A stretch of DNA of 64,000 nucleotides from an uncultured Candidatus Cenarchaeum sp. (GCA_958295735.1 OY282369.1:1100161-1164160), one strand, 5' to 3'; shown: positions 1 through 8,814, counted from the stretch's first letter. Numbers and translations: made by a program. The notes: generated by a model from the letters alone, not told the origin.

Positions 1-1
1 C

Positions 2-1408
2 AAGGCCGCCGAGCAGGCGGTCAGGCTTGCCGTGTGCGACGGCCCGAACGCGCCCTCGTCGTCCCTCACCACGTACGGCCCCCGGCGGAACGCCTGGCGC
101 AAGGAGCGGGGCTACAAGGGGAGCGACGGGGCCGGGAGCGACGGCAAGCCCGCTCCGGACGGCGGCGCCCCGCGCAAGATGGGCCCGCCCCAAGGGCACA
201 AGGGCGTCTCGCACTGCAACAAGCCCGAGTTCACCATGAAGTGCGGGATCCTGACGTGCCCCGTGTGCTGCGGCCCCCTGGAGAAGTTCGACAGGTGGCG
301 AAAGCTGGTCAACGACTTCGATCAGTTCTGGCGCGTGGTCACCGCGATGATCGAGGTGGAGACGGGCTGGTGCGGCAAGTGCGAGAAGTACTACGAGGCC
401 CAGGCGCCGTTTCCGAAGGGCACCTCGTGCGGCCCGAGGGCGCTCGGCCTCATAATGGCGCTGTTCGAGATGGGCTGCACGGACGCGAGGATCGCCGGCT
501 TTATCGAGTCCACGTTCTACTTCCGCATCTCGGAGGCGGCCGTGGCGAAGGCCCGGAGGGCCATGGCGGGCGCGTCGAAGAAGCAGCTGGAGGAGATCAA
601 GTGGGCGTTCAGCGAGAGCATGTTCGTGCACATGGACGAGACCGGGTTCAAGATCGGCGTGCTGGGCAAGACCGGCTGCGCCCGGGTGGCCGTCGTGGGC
701 AACGCCGTGTGGGTGCACTTCGCGCCCACCCGGGGGGCGGCGGTCCTGAGGGAGCACTTCGGCTGGCTGTCCCGCAGGGCGGTGGTGGCCGACGGGCTGC
801 CGGCGTACCGCGCGTGGTTCCAGCATCTGCAGAGATGCTGCAGGCACCTGCTCGCCAAGGGCGAGGCCGTCGCCGTGGACGGCGACCCGGGGGACGAGGC
901 GAGGCACGACTGGATGCAGGGGTACTACCACAAGATACGCGGCATCAAGACGCTGGCGCCGTTCACCGTGACGTACCTGGCCAGGGAGTTCCACGACGCC
1001 GTGTCGGCGTACCCCGACGGCAAGCTGAAGACGCACCTCGCCAACGCCGAGCCGCACGTGCTCACGTTCATGGGATTCCGCGGCATGCCGCCCCACAACA
1101 ACCCCGCCGAGCTCGCCATACGCGACCTCATAGTGACGCAGCGCAATGCGCACCACAAGATCTCCACGCCGGAGGGGCGCAAGGCGTTCTCCGAGCTGGT
1201 CACGATCGGGGGCACCGCCCGCATGAACGGCATGTTCCCGGGCAGGGCCTTCACCGAGATCGCCCGCAACTCCGACTGGAAAATGTTCGACCCCGGCCCG
1301 TGGGCCGGGCCCGACTGGTGCGTCTTCGATGACCCCGCATCCGGGCTGGTGCGCCCGCCCGGCTCCGCGGCGGGGCGGGCGCCGGCTCCGGCAGCGGCGT
1401 CCGCCTGA
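2..1408 (+). CDS. IS66-family transposase, 5' end outside window
   Basis: DDE transposase of the IS66 type. The frame is open from the window edge, so the N-terminus is missing; the first internal GTG is at 32, but the upstream codons match the N-terminus of a relic at 7.0-7.5 kb. Visible parts, counted from that GTG: a basic Pro/Gly-rich segment, Cys pairs of a zinc-binding domain (CPVCC near 76-80, WCGKC near 113-117), a first catalytic Asp in HMDETGFK (about residue 202), a second in VVADGLPAY, and the glutamate in NNPAELAIRD. No frameshift or stop is visible, so it may be active. Related degenerate copies lie at 6.9-7.5 kb and 14.7-15.1 kb. Confidence 0.85.
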   Translation, partial: KAAEQAVRLAVCDGPNAPSSSLTTYGPRRNAWRKERGYKGSDGAGSDGKPAPDGGAPRKMGPPQGHKGVSHCNKPEFTMKCGILTCPVCCGPLEKFDRWRKLVNDFDQFWRVVTAMIEVETGWCGKCEKYYEAQAPFPKGTSCGPRALGLIMALFEMGCTDARIAGFIESTFYFRISEAAVAKARRAMAGASKKQLEEIKWAFSESMFVHMDETGFKIGVLGKTGCARVAVVGNAVWVHFAPTRGAAVLREHFGWLSRRAVVADGLPAYRAWFQHLQRCCRHLLAKGEAVAVDGDPGDEARHDWMQGYYHKIRGIKTLAPFTVTYLAREFHDAVSAYPDGKLKTHLANAEPHVLTFMGFRGMPPHNNPAELAIRDLIVTQRNAHHKISTPEGRKAFSELVTIGGTARMNGMFPGRAFTEIARNSDWKMFDPGPWAGPDWCVFDDPASGLVRPPGSAAGRAPAPAAASA

Positions 1409-1517
1409 CCGGCCCCAGCGGATCTGCCGGGCGCGCGCGGGCGGCGTCAGCCCGCGTCAGGCATCGGGACGGAGCGCCGTACCGGGGCGGCCGCGCGCCG
1501 AAAATGCCCCGAACCCT

Positions 1518-1684
1518 GCCGCGATCGCGCGGCGCGCGCCGATCGGGGCAGCCCGGGCGCGCGGGGGGCGGCGCCCGCCCGCCGAAGGATCCCCGCTCCG
1601 GCCGCGATCGCGCGGCGCGCGCCGATCGGGGCAGCCCGGGCGCGCGGGGGGCGCCGGGAGGGGGGGGGGGAGGTAAGTGTGTAC
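1518..1684. repeat. 53-bp duplication and right end of the IS66 element
   Basis: Two identical 53-bp GC-rich units lie at 1518-1570 and 1601-1653, downstream of the transposase. An 11-base G run follows, then GGTAAGTGTGTAC ending at 1684. That end is the inverse of GTACGCACTTACC at 11683 and 14733, so I read it as the terminal inverted repeat. At 1697 a sequence resembling the IS481 end (TGT..TCCCGAAA) follows. No gene is seen in 1409-1899. Confidence 0.55.
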
Positions 1685-1899
1685 CGGTCGGCCTACTGTA
1701 GTCCCGAAACCGTTCCGCTTCCCGGCGTGCGCGGCGCGCTACTCCCGCGGCCCAGCCTTTTGCCGCGCCCGCCGCCGGGCGCGTTCCGCGCGGGCGCCGC
1801 GGGCCGCGCCCCCGGCGCGCCTTGATCCGGGGGCGCGGGGCGGGCCGGTCCCCCTGCCCGGGCGCAAGCCCGAATCAGGGCGCCCGCCGGCCGCCCAAG

Positions 1900-2688
1900 T
1901 CACCCGCGCGGCGCGGCCCCGCACGCCCTGAGCTCGGCCGCCGGCGGCATCCTGCGCTTGTGCTCCGTCCCCGCCATCATGCGCTCGACGCGCTCCACCG
2001 TCCCGGCGGGCGCCCGCGCGGGCCCGGCGCGCCCGCCGTCCACCCACGACAGCACGGCATCGATCTCCCCGTACGGGGCCCCGAGCTCGGCCTCGGCGCC
2101 GTGCCCCGGCCACAGGTGCGGGCTGGGCGGCTTTTCCGTTATCCGGGCCGGCACGCCAAGGTGCCTGCCCAGCGCGCGCACCTGCGTCTTGTACAGGTCG
2201 GCTATGGGCAGCATGTCGGCCGCGCCGTCCCCGTACTTGGTGAAGTACCCCAGGAGGTACTCGCTCCGGTCGGAGGTGCCGGCCACCAGGTAGCCCCTCT
2301 TCTGCCCCTCGTAGTACAGCAGGGCCGCCCTGATGCGGGCGGTGAGGTTGCCCGCGGCCCTCTCATCTGTGGCGCTTCCGGCCGCCCTCCCGCCGGTCGC
2401 GAGGCGCGAGATCTCCCCCACCTGCACCGTCTCGTGCTCCATCCCGAGCGATTTGGCCACCGCCAGGCCGTCGGCCGTCTCCGAGTCCGGAGTAAAGTCC
2501 GAGTTGGGCATCAGCAGCGCCAGGCATTTCCTGCCCAGCGCCCGCCGGGCCAGGTGGGCCACGACGGCCGAGTCGATCCCCCCGCTCAGCCCCAGCACGA
2601 CGCCGGAGGCGCCGGCGGCGGCGACCCGCTCTTCCATGAACGCGGCGGCCCGCCGCGCCACCTCGGGATAGTCCAGATCGGGCACCAC
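1900..2688 (-). CDS. nadE: NH3-dependent NAD+ synthetase
   Basis: Amidates deamido-NAD to NAD with ATP and ammonia, the last cytosolic step of NAD biosynthesis. The adenine-nucleotide alpha-hydrolase (PP-loop) motif SGGIDS is at residues 35-40. The family motifs GTSDRSE, YFTKYGDGAADMLPIADLYKTQV and KPPSP.L follow in order. There is no glutaminase domain, as expected for the short archaeal form (262 aa). I start at GTG 2688, the first of two tandem GTG codons, because a TATA-like box lies about 25 nt upstream and the resulting VVPDLDYPEV matches typical NadE N-termini. A longer reading to 2835 adds low-complexity residues. Its product is the substrate consumed by the SIR2 and TIR defence proteins encoded nearby, which may be coincidence. 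Confidence 0.93.
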   Translation of the reverse strand: MVPDLDYPEVARRAAAFMEERVAAAGASGVVLGLSGGIDSAVVAHLARRALGRKCLALLMPNSDFTPDSETADGLAVAKSLGMEHETVQVGEISRLATGGRAAGSATDERAAGNLTARIRAALLYYEGQKRGYLVAGTSDRSEYLLGYFTKYGDGAADMLPIADLYKTQVRALGRHLGVPARITEKPPSPHLWPGHGAEAELGAPYGEIDAVLSWVDGGRAGPARAPAGTVERVERMMAGTEHKRRMPPAAELRACGAAPRG

Positions 2689-2709
2689 GGAATATGTGGG
2701 ATTCCTGTC

Positions 2710-2717
2710 CTTATGTA
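2710..2717 (-). promoter_or_regulatory. TATA box of nadE
   Basis: TACATAAG on the minus strand, centred about 25 nt upstream of GTG 2688; supports a leaderless start. Confidence 0.6.
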
Positions 2718-2828
2718 CCAGCCGGAGGGCGGGGGGCGGCCGGCGGCCGTGCGGGGGCCGCGGGGTGGCCTTTTGCGAAGCACGGCGCGCCGCGAACGGC
2801 GCGTTGGGTGGTGGGCGTTGTCCGCATT

Positions 2829-2905
2829 CTCCCAAGAGATGACACCTGGTGTCCCCTCAAGGGATTTGGACGTCCCGTCACGGCGTTCCCGCGCCAACTA
2901 TATCA
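2829..2905 (+). repeat. Hairpin-plus-TATA block, copy 1
   Basis: A sequence shared with 5626-5706. It contains a nested hairpin (2830-2864): TCCC pairs with GGGA, GAG with CTC, GACAC with GTGTC, separated by symmetric AA/AA and two-base internal loops. About 27 bases of weaker conservation follow, then CCAACTATATCA, which looks like a TATA box. No ORF clearly follows. It could be an operator-promoter, a small structured RNA, or the end of an unrecognised mobile element. Confidence 0.5.
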
Positions 2906-2939
2906 GGATTACTATCCGGTGTAATCGATTATTATTGGC

Positions 2940-3330
2940 GGCGCTCGGGCTCCGCTCCTCCCCCCAGTCCCCGCGCCCGATCCCTCCCGATGCCGCGCCG
3001 GCCGGCCTGCCGCGCGGCGCTACCTTGAGTTCGGCCTCCCGAACTGCCGTCCTGCCTGCGCGCGCGTCGCTCCCGGAGGGGCGCCCGAATGCCGAAAACG
3101 CGGCCTTGGCTGCCCGGCGCCTGCCATGCCTGCCCGCCTCCTTCCGCGCCCCCAGGCTAGCCGCCTTTTCAGCCGGCCGTGCCAGAGGCGCGCCCGGTCC
3201 CGAAGCCAGACTGCCCCCGCGCCGCTCCCGCCGGTCGCCCCGGCCCTTGCCGGCGGCGGCGTCCTTCTTGACGGACGGGGCGCTCCCGCGCGGGGCGGCG
3301 CCCTTGCGCGGCCCGCGCGCGGCACCGGCG
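2940..3330 (-). pseudogene. Relic of an IS5-like transposase 3' region
   Basis: The plus-strand sequence from GGCTCCGCTCCTCCCCC to about 3330 is recognisably similar, with many changes and small indels, to 59240-59660, the 3' part of a better preserved IS5-like transposase relic. No open frame survives. It fills most of the gap between nadE and the gene at 3453. Confidence 0.5.
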
Positions 3331-3422
3331 CGGGTGACACGGCAGGCATCCGCCGCCGTGACGGGCGCCGACGGTTCCCGCGCCGGAAGTCGCGGGCGCG
3401 CCCCCGCCCCATCCAGGCAACG

Positions 3423-3428
3423 TATTTA
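3423..3428 (+). promoter_or_regulatory. TATA box of the LEA14-like gene
   Basis: TATTTA, centred about 27 nt upstream of GTG 3453. Confidence 0.6.
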
Positions 3429-3452
3429 GTCGGCGCGGCGCCGCCCGCGTGC

Positions 3453-3941
3453 GTGGGGCTCCAGAGCAGGGCTATCCTGTTTGTGGCGATCGCCGGGCTG
3501 CTGGCGATGATGGGAGGGTTCGTCCTGTACGCCAGTTTAGACAACCCCGAGCTGGAAAAGGTCGAGGTCGAGCTGCAGGGCGTGAGGGTGATCAGCGTGG
3601 ACACCGTCTCCGATTCGGCCAAGCTGGAGGTCACGTTCCTGGTGTCCAACCCGTCGGAAAAGACGTTCACGGTCCCCGTCATAACCTACGACCTGTCGGC
3701 GGACGGCGTCCCGCTGGGCGCCGGCACGTACTCGACCGAGGACGTCTCCATGCCAGGCAGGGCCGCGTTCTACGCGGGCGTGGAGATACCGCTCAAGAAC
3801 ACGTTCGTGCTCGCGAGGAGCGCCGTGGACGGCGCCACATACGACGAGATAGTGGCCGAAGGCGGGGCCGGGCCGGACTACGAGGCGACCGGGATGATAA
3901 CCGTGGAGACGTCCTGGTCGATCGTGGAAAAGGAGTTCTGA
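3453..3941 (+). CDS. Membrane-anchored LEA14-like (water-stress fold) protein
   Basis: 162-aa protein. One hydrophobic helix (about residues 7-29, AILFVAIAGLLAMMGG...) is followed by an extracytoplasmic beta-rich domain. The pattern ..VEVELQGVRV..V....SAKLEVTFLVSNPSEKTFTVPVITYDL.. resembles LEA type 2 domains, where an NPS/NPT turn precedes a conserved strand; archaea carry many such small anchored proteins. GTG 3453 is chosen because TATTTA lies 27 nt upstream and the frame before it is low-complexity and overlaps an IS relic. Exact function unknown; a structural or stress role at the cell surface is only inference. Confidence 0.65.
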   Translation: MGLQSRAILFVAIAGLLAMMGGFVLYASLDNPELEKVEVELQGVRVISVDTVSDSAKLEVTFLVSNPSEKTFTVPVITYDLSADGVPLGAGTYSTEDVSMPGRAAFYAGVEIPLKNTFVLARSAVDGATYDEIVAEGGAGPDYEATGMITVETSWSIVEKEF

Positions 3942-4008
3942 GGCGGGCTGCCCGCCGCCTAGCTCCGCGGCACGCCGGGATGCGCATCGGGAAGGGGCGC
4001 GGCCGCCG

Positions 4009-4098
4009 TGCAGACTTGCGCCCGTTGTGATCTAGGCGCGGGATCGCGGAGCAGGTTGCTGCCGCCAGGCGCGGTTTCGGTTCGGACGCAAGCCTGCA
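4009..4098. mobile_element. M1 palindromic 90-bp element, copy c
   Basis: Arms TGCAGACTTGCG and CGCAAGCCTGCA bracket the interior GTGATCTAGGCG...GCGGTTTCGG shared with copies at 11583, 60585 and 63285. Flanks GCGGCCGCCG (3999-4008) and CCGGCCGCCC (4099-4108) match at 8 of 10 positions, as expected for an aged target duplication. It ends 19 nt before the TATA box of the glycosyltransferase gene. Confidence 0.7.
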
Positions 4099-4117
4099 CC
4101 GGCCGCCCCCGCATAGC

Positions 4118-4125
4118 TTCTATAG
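4118..4125 (+). promoter_or_regulatory. TATA box of the GT4 gene
   Basis: TTCTATAG, about 25 nt upstream of GTG 4147. Confidence 0.6.
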
Positions 4126-4146
4126 CGGCGGGGCGGCGGGCCCGCG

Positions 4147-5097
4147 GTGAGGATCCTGTTCGTGGCCCCCTCGTACGTGGGCGGGCTGGGGGCGCACGCC
4201 GCGGCCGTCGCGGGCAAGCTGCGCGGGTGCGGCTTCGAGACGGAGCTCCTGCGGGCCCCGCACGTGCCCGTTAAGAACCTCAAGAACCCCAGCTTCGCGG
4301 TATTCGGCGCCGCCAAGGCCCTGGCCTCGCGCGAGAGGTACGACGTGGTGCACGCCTACAACCCCCCGTCGGCCCCCGCCATGAGGTGCGCCAGGGCGGG
4401 GAAGAGGGCGCTGGCGCTGCACGGGGTGTACTCGCAGCAGATCGGCGCCATGCATTCGGGGGCGGCCGGCAGGCTGGCCGGCGCCGCCGAGGCGCTTGCC
4501 GCAAGGTGGGCCGACAGGATCACGACCGACTCGGAGGACGTCCGGCGCGCGTACCGGGAGAAGCTCGGGGTAGACGCCGAGTTCCTGCTGAGCCCCCAGG
4601 ACGCCGATGACCTGGACCGCATCCCCGACGCGCCGGAAAAGCGCGGCCAGGTGGCGTACGTCGGCAGGGACAGCTACGAAAAGGGGACCGACATACTGCG
4701 CGGGATAGAGGGCCGCGTGGACGGGCGGGTCGTGTACTGCACCGACGTGGGGTGGGGCGAGGCCATGGCGGTCCTGAAGTCCTCCAGCGTCGTCGCGGTC
4801 CCGTCCCGCATGGACAGCATCCCGGCCACCATAAAGGAGGCGCTGTTCCTGGGGGTCCCCGTGGTGGCGGCGGCCGCGGGAGGGATCCCCGAAATAATAC
4901 GGCACGGCGAGACGGGCATACTGGTGGAGCCGAACAGCCCCGAGCAGCTCTTAGAGGCCATAAACGGCCTGCTGGCCGACCGCGACAGGGCCGCCGGGCT
5001 GGCGGAGAGGGGCCGCGAGTTTGCCATGAAGAACCTCACGTGGGACGTCATGCTGCCAAAGTACGCGCGGTTCTACGAGGACCTGGCCGGCTCCTGA
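4147..5097 (+). CDS. GT4-family (GT-B fold) glycosyltransferase
   Basis: Retaining glycosyltransferase that would move a sugar from a nucleotide donor onto a glycan or lipid carrier at the inner face of the membrane. 316 aa. The N-terminal Rossmann domain starts MRILFVAPSYVGGLGAHA. The C-terminal donor-binding domain has VAYVGRDSYEKGTDIL, then VPSRMDSIPATIKEALFLGVPVVA, the typical E-x7-E donor site region of GT4 enzymes, then GGIPEIIRHGETGILVEPNSPEQL. GTG 4147 fits the TATA box. An M1 element lies directly upstream of the promoter. With the nucleotide-sugar dehydrogenase at 28.9 kb it suggests surface glycan synthesis. Acceptor and donor cannot be told. Confidence 0.88.
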   Translation: MRILFVAPSYVGGLGAHAAAVAGKLRGCGFETELLRAPHVPVKNLKNPSFAVFGAAKALASRERYDVVHAYNPPSAPAMRCARAGKRALALHGVYSQQIGAMHSGAAGRLAGAAEALAARWADRITTDSEDVRRAYREKLGVDAEFLLSPQDADDLDRIPDAPEKRGQVAYVGRDSYEKGTDILRGIEGRVDGRVVYCTDVGWGEAMAVLKSSSVVAVPSRMDSIPATIKEALFLGVPVVAAAAGGIPEIIRHGETGILVEPNSPEQLLEAINGLLADRDRAAGLAERGREFAMKNLTWDVMLPKYARFYEDLAGS

Positions 5098-6014
5098 GCG
5101 CGGGGCCGAAAATGCGAGGGGCGGGGCCGCGCGCCCGGCGGAGGCCGCGGGCGCCGGGCGCCTAGGGCCCGGGCAGGCGCGGCGGGGGGCCGCGCGTGCC
5201 AGATGCCGGACGCCCCGGGCCGCGGGTCCCGCCAGGCCCGCGCGCGGCGGGATCCCGCGGCGCGCCGTGCCGGGCAGGCCGCCCGCGCCCGCGCCGGCCG
5301 CCGGCGCAACGCGCGGGCGCAGCATCCCGTGCCGGCGCCGGCGGGCGCGGCGCGCCGGCCTTCGGGTTCCGCCCCTAGCGCCTTCCGGCCATCCATGACT
5401 CGCGCTACGGCGCGTCGCCCGCGGCCAACGACGCCTTCCCGCGCCCTCCGCGCCCGCTTCAGGCGCATGGCGGGGTTAGCCACGCCGGGCCCGCCGCGCG
5501 GCGCCGGGCCCTCGCCCCGGCGAAGGTCATCGGGCCGAGCATAGGCTGCGGCGCGGGACTGCGGGGCGCGGCGTTTTGCAGGGCATGCCCAGTGCCGCGA
5601 TAGTTGAAGGGGTTTCATCCACACGCTCCCAAGAGCTGACACAGAACGGTGTCCACTCAAGGGATTTAGAATACCCCACCAAGATGACATCATGCCAACT
5701 ATATCAACCTTGTTCGCCAGTTCAGTTTAACGCAAAAGCCGCCCGGAACGCCGCTTCCCGCCCGCGGATTCCCGGAAACGCGCCGCCCGGCGGGCCGGGG
5801 CGGCGCGGGAGGATCGCGGCGGTTCCGGCGGCGCGTTTCGGGGCGCGGCGGGCCTCCGCGCGCCGTCCGCTTCCCCGCCCCTCTCCCGCGGCCCGCGCCG
5901 GCCGCGGGCGGGCCGCGGGCGTCCGGTGCCGCCCAAAGCCCGCCGCCCCCGCTCCGCCCGCCCGCCGGCGCGCGCGGCGCCGGAGGCCGCCGGGACGGCC
6001 TCCCGGAACGCGGC
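5098..6014. other. GC-rich gene-poor stretch with two shared repeats
   Basis: No convincing gene. About 5195-5290 resembles 18670-18755, the 5' end of the radical SAM gene region, so it may be a fragment of a paralogous locus. The second hairpin-plus-TATA block is at 5626-5706. The rest is very GC-rich with no recognisable coding content. Confidence 0.45.
5626..5706 (+). repeat. Hairpin-plus-TATA block, copy 2
   Basis: Second copy of the block at 2829. The stem segments TCCC/GGGA, GAG/CTC and GACAC/GTGTC are all kept while the apical loop changes (CTG in copy 1, AGAACG here). Conserved CTCAAGGGATTT and CCAACTATATCA follow. Preserved stems with a variable loop argue for selected structure. 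Confidence 0.5.
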
Positions 6015-6872
6015 CTACCCCGCCCGGGATCGCGCGCCAGCCGCCCCGCGCGCCCCCGCCCCGCGCGCCCCCGCCCCGTGTACGCGGCACGCCTCCGCGA
6101 ATTCGGCCCCGTCAAAGTCTATGCCGGAAAGTTCGTTCCGCCGCCGCAATTCCGGGTACTCGCCGTACTCCCTGCCGCGGATGGTCCGCCCGCCCGATTT
6201 CGGCCGGAACCCGCCCCACTGCTTGAAGAACACCGGCACGCGCTGCTCGATGCACTGGTCTATTATCTCCTCTATCCACTCCTTCTTGACGGGGCGGAAG
6301 TTCCTCCCGCTCTCGCCGCCGATTATGGCCCAGTCCACGTTCCTCAGGCTGATCCTGCCCACGGATCCTATCAGGGGCTCGAAGCTCACGAACCGCGTGC
6401 GGCATCTGACCTTCCGCAGGTCGGATATCCTGGAGGCAAAGTCGCGGTTTTCCACGCTCGTTCCCATCCAGATGAAGTTGGGTATCCGGTGCCCGAAGTA
6501 CTCCTCGAACAGGGCGGAAAACTCCGCCATCCTCTTCGGGCGCTTCGTCAGGACCTGGTAGTCGTGCCAGTCCGCGCGGATCATCGTGGCGAAGCATTTC
6601 CCGGTGAACTCGAATTCGGAGCCCTCGTGGAACAGGTCGGACATGCTGTTCACGAATATCTTCCGCGGCCTGCGCCAGGTCAGCGGCAGCCCCACGTCGG
6701 ACGGATGCTCCGCGTAGCGGAATCCCAGGCGGTATTTTTTCTGGCCCATGGACTTGAGGCGGCCGGCCAGGGCCTCGGCGTAGCAGTTCTTGCAGCCGGG
6801 GGACACCTTGTCGCAGCCGGTGGCGGGGTTCCACGTCGCCTCGGTCCATTCTATCGCCGATCCTGCAGCCAA
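6015..6872 (-). CDS. DUF5131 (phage Gp37/Gp68-like) protein
   Basis: Belongs to the DUF5131 / Gp37-Gp68 family, widespread in phages and mobile elements and thought to resemble radical SAM proteins. IEWTEATWNP, the Cys cluster TGCDKVSPGCKNCYAEA, FVNSMSDLFH, and LTKRPKRM are visible, then FVSFEPLIG and WAIIGGESG. About 285 aa with a TTG start at 6872, about 29 nt below a TTTAAAAG box; no ATG or GTG fits. The C-terminal tail (GAGARGAGARGAAG) is low-complexity and probably not part of the domain, suggesting the original stop was lost. The biochemical role is not established. Confidence 0.75.
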   Translation of the reverse strand: MAAGSAIEWTEATWNPATGCDKVSPGCKNCYAEALAGRLKSMGQKKYRLGFRYAEHPSDVGLPLTWRRPRKIFVNSMSDLFHEGSEFEFTGKCFATMIRADWHDYQVLTKRPKRMAEFSALFEEYFGHRIPNFIWMGTSVENRDFASRISDLRKVRCRTRFVSFEPLIGSVGRISLRNVDWAIIGGESGRNFRPVKKEWIEEIIDQCIEQRVPVFFKQWGGFRPKSGGRTIRGREYGEYPELRRRNELSGIDFDGAEFAEACRVHGAGARGAGARGAAGARSRAG

Positions 6873-6897
6873 CCCGCTTCCGGCTCCTCGCGGGGCG

Positions 6898-6905
6898 TTT
6901 AAAAG
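6898..6905 (-). promoter_or_regulatory. TATA box of the DUF5131 gene
   Basis: CTTTTAAA on the minus strand, about 29 nt upstream of the proposed TTG start. Confidence 0.45.
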
Positions 6906-6924
6906 ATGCGCGCTCGCCCTCCCC

Positions 6925-7640
6925 CGCCGCGCCCCCGGGGCCGAACGGGGCGCCCTCCAGAAACTGCGCCCGGGCCTCGGAGAACTCCTCACACTTGCCG
7001 CACCAGCCCTTCTCCGCCTCGATCATCGCGGCGACCGCGCGCCAGTTCTGATCGAAGTCGCTGGCCAGTTTTTGCCAGCTGGTGATCTTCTCAGGGGGCC
7101 GCAGCATCCGTGGCACATCAGGATCCCGTACGCCTTGGTGAACCGGAGCTTGTCGCGGCGCGGGACGCCCTCGTGCCCCGCGGGCGGGCCCGTCTCGCAC
7201 GGGGCGTCGCCGCCGGCCGGGGGCGCGAGCTCGCCGTCGGATCCGGTCCCGTCGCACCCCCCGTAGCCCCGCGGCTTGCGCCAGGCGTTCAGCCGGGGGT
7301 TGTACGTGGTGAAGGTCGACGGGGGCGCGTTAGGGCCGTCACACACGGCAAGCCTGGCCGCCCGCACCGCGACCTTGGCCTCCAGCCCCGCGGTCCTGGA
7401 ATCCCGCTTCGCGGTCCCGGCCTACAGCATTGCCGCCCAGCCCTCCAGCGCCGCTATCTGTTCGTGCGCGGCTTCCAGATCCCTGCGCGGCAACGTCGAC
7501 TCTTCTCCCATGCCGGTAGCCGCAGACGCTCCTCACACCAATTGACCTAGGGATACTTAGGCCAAGCCAAGATTACGCGGCGTGCAGGACGCTAGGGCGG
7601 CCCCAAGGCTTGGAGGAAGAGGGGGGAGGTAAGCGCGTAC
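6925..7640 (-). pseudogene. IS66 transposase relic, N-terminal third
   Basis: Minus-strand fragments align with the transposase at the left window edge: EESTLPRRDLEAAHEQ, then AVCDGPNAPPSTFTTYNPRLNAWRK, then (other frame) WQKLASDFDQNW and EKGWCGKCEEF. A TAG interrupts near 7422 and there is a frameshift between the last two blocks. The catalytic part is missing. The 5' terminal repeat (GGTAAGCGCGTAC) ends at 7640. Confidence 0.75.
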
Positions 7641-7650
7641 CCCGGCTCCG

Positions 7651-7740
7651 TATGAGGTCACGTACCCGCCAATCACAGGCGTGAAAACGCCTTCGCTGAT
7701 CTGGATTCACGCCTGGGGAGTGGGGGTTGCTGACCTCGTA
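7651..7740. mobile_element. M2 palindromic 90-bp element, copy a
   Basis: Outer arms TATGAGGTCA and TGACCTCGTA; inner perfect 10-bp stem CAGGCGTGAA (7677-7686) with TTCACGCCTG (7706-7715). Flanks CCCGGCTCCG and CCCGGCCCCT match at 8 of 10. The IS66 relic ends at 7640, exactly one 10-bp target upstream. It lies 18 nt before the TATA box of the first SIR2-like gene. Confidence 0.8.
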
Positions 7741-7758
7741 CCCGGCCCCTATGGACAT

Positions 7759-7768
7759 ATTTATATTT
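7759..7768 (+). promoter_or_regulatory. TATA box of SIR2-like gene 1
   Basis: ATTTATATTT, centred about 27 nt upstream of ATG 7790. Confidence 0.75.
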
Positions 7769-7789
7769 CACGATAAGTGGGCAAACGGC

Positions 7790-8800
7790 ATGAATGTCGC
7801 GTTGTTTTTGGGGGCGGGAGCATCTGTTCCGTACGGCAAGCCCACCATAGAACAACTCAAGGTCATCTTATCAAAAGAATCGGATGACATCAAGGACTTT
7901 CTGTCATACTATCCCAGCATTGAGCACGCTCTAACCGCAATCAACGACATCAACAAATTCAATAAAACCGAAGGCGCAAAATGGCGCAACAGAGAAGTAG
8001 ATCCTCAAAAGTACAGCAGTTTGGAAATCATGGATGCAGACCTGCATCGTGCAATCTATAGGATTTGTTCGTGGAGGCGCGACTGCAACAAAATCGCGGC
8101 CAACATATTTTCGCCCATCTTTGGCTTCGTTCAAGAGCAGGGAAGCGAGATTACGGTTTTTACCACAAACTACGATCGGAGCGTAGAGGAATACTGTGCT
8201 CAACCACAGCACAAGATCAGATGCGTAGACGGGTTTTCGCCTCGCAGTGGGCGCTATGCTTGGTCGGGAGACTACACGGGATCAAACGGAAGCGACGGTG
8301 AGCGCAATGTCTTCCTGTACAAACTTCACGGCTCCCTAGACTGGAAATTCGACGGTAAAAATCGCCTTATAAAAATAAATATCGAAGACTCATACATGGC
8401 ATTGCCAAACGTTGGCCAAGATTTTATAATATACCCAACACTGGAAAAAAACAGCGCAGAAAGCGGCAAGGTGTTTGCCGAAATTTTTGGCAAGTTTAGC
8501 GCAAGATTAAAGATGCAGGACGTTTGCGTTGTGGTGGGATTTTCATTCCAGGACGAACAGATCAAAAAACGGTTCATAGAGTTTCTCGATGCCGGAAAAA
8601 AACTCATCATAATAGATCCGAGTAAAAATACGGGTTTGCAGAAAACAATAAAGGCGCTGCCAAAGGACAAACGGGAACGCGTGACTCAAAACGTGCATCA
8701 CATCAAAGAGAAGTTAAGTGTCAGGGCGGTCAATTGCATTATTAATAAGATTCGCGATTCAGAATTCATACGAAAAATTGACAACAGCTCGCGGTTTTGA
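7790..8800 (+). CDS. Stand-alone SIR2-like NAD-hydrolase family protein 1
   Basis: 336-aa SIR2_2-type protein. NAD-binding FLGAGASVPYG is at residues 6-16, TTNYD at 125-129, and KLHGSLDW at 178-185 with the candidate catalytic His. In anti-phage systems such domains degrade NAD+ when infection is sensed, causing abortive infection. No sensor or partner gene is adjacent, so the residues after about 250 may hold the sensing function. ATG 7790 is chosen for its position 27 nt below a strong TATA box; the upstream frame to 7727 overlaps the M2 element. AT-rich compared with its surroundings, so probably transferred. A paralogue with conserved motifs and similar length is encoded at 10562-11533 on the other strand. 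Confidence 0.8.
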   Translation: MNVALFLGAGASVPYGKPTIEQLKVILSKESDDIKDFLSYYPSIEHALTAINDINKFNKTEGAKWRNREVDPQKYSSLEIMDADLHRAIYRICSWRRDCNKIAANIFSPIFGFVQEQGSEITVFTTNYDRSVEEYCAQPQHKIRCVDGFSPRSGRYAWSGDYTGSNGSDGERNVFLYKLHGSLDWKFDGKNRLIKINIEDSYMALPNVGQDFIIYPTLEKNSAESGKVFAEIFGKFSARLKMQDVCVVVGFSFQDEQIKKRFIEFLDAGKKLIIIDPSKNTGLQKTIKALPKDKRERVTQNVHHIKEKLSVRAVNCIINKIRDSEFIRKIDNSSRF

Positions 8801-8814
8801 GGCAGTCTGCCCCG

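Noticed and set aside
1822-3429. Long plus-strand frame across nadE
   Set aside because: Shadow of the minus-strand nadE gene and GC-rich flanks; no motif.
7790-8800. SIR2 gene as ThsA of a Thoeris system
   Set aside because: No adjacent TIR ThsB gene; the TIR protein at 21.5 kb is fused to a long region and paired with an Argonaute.
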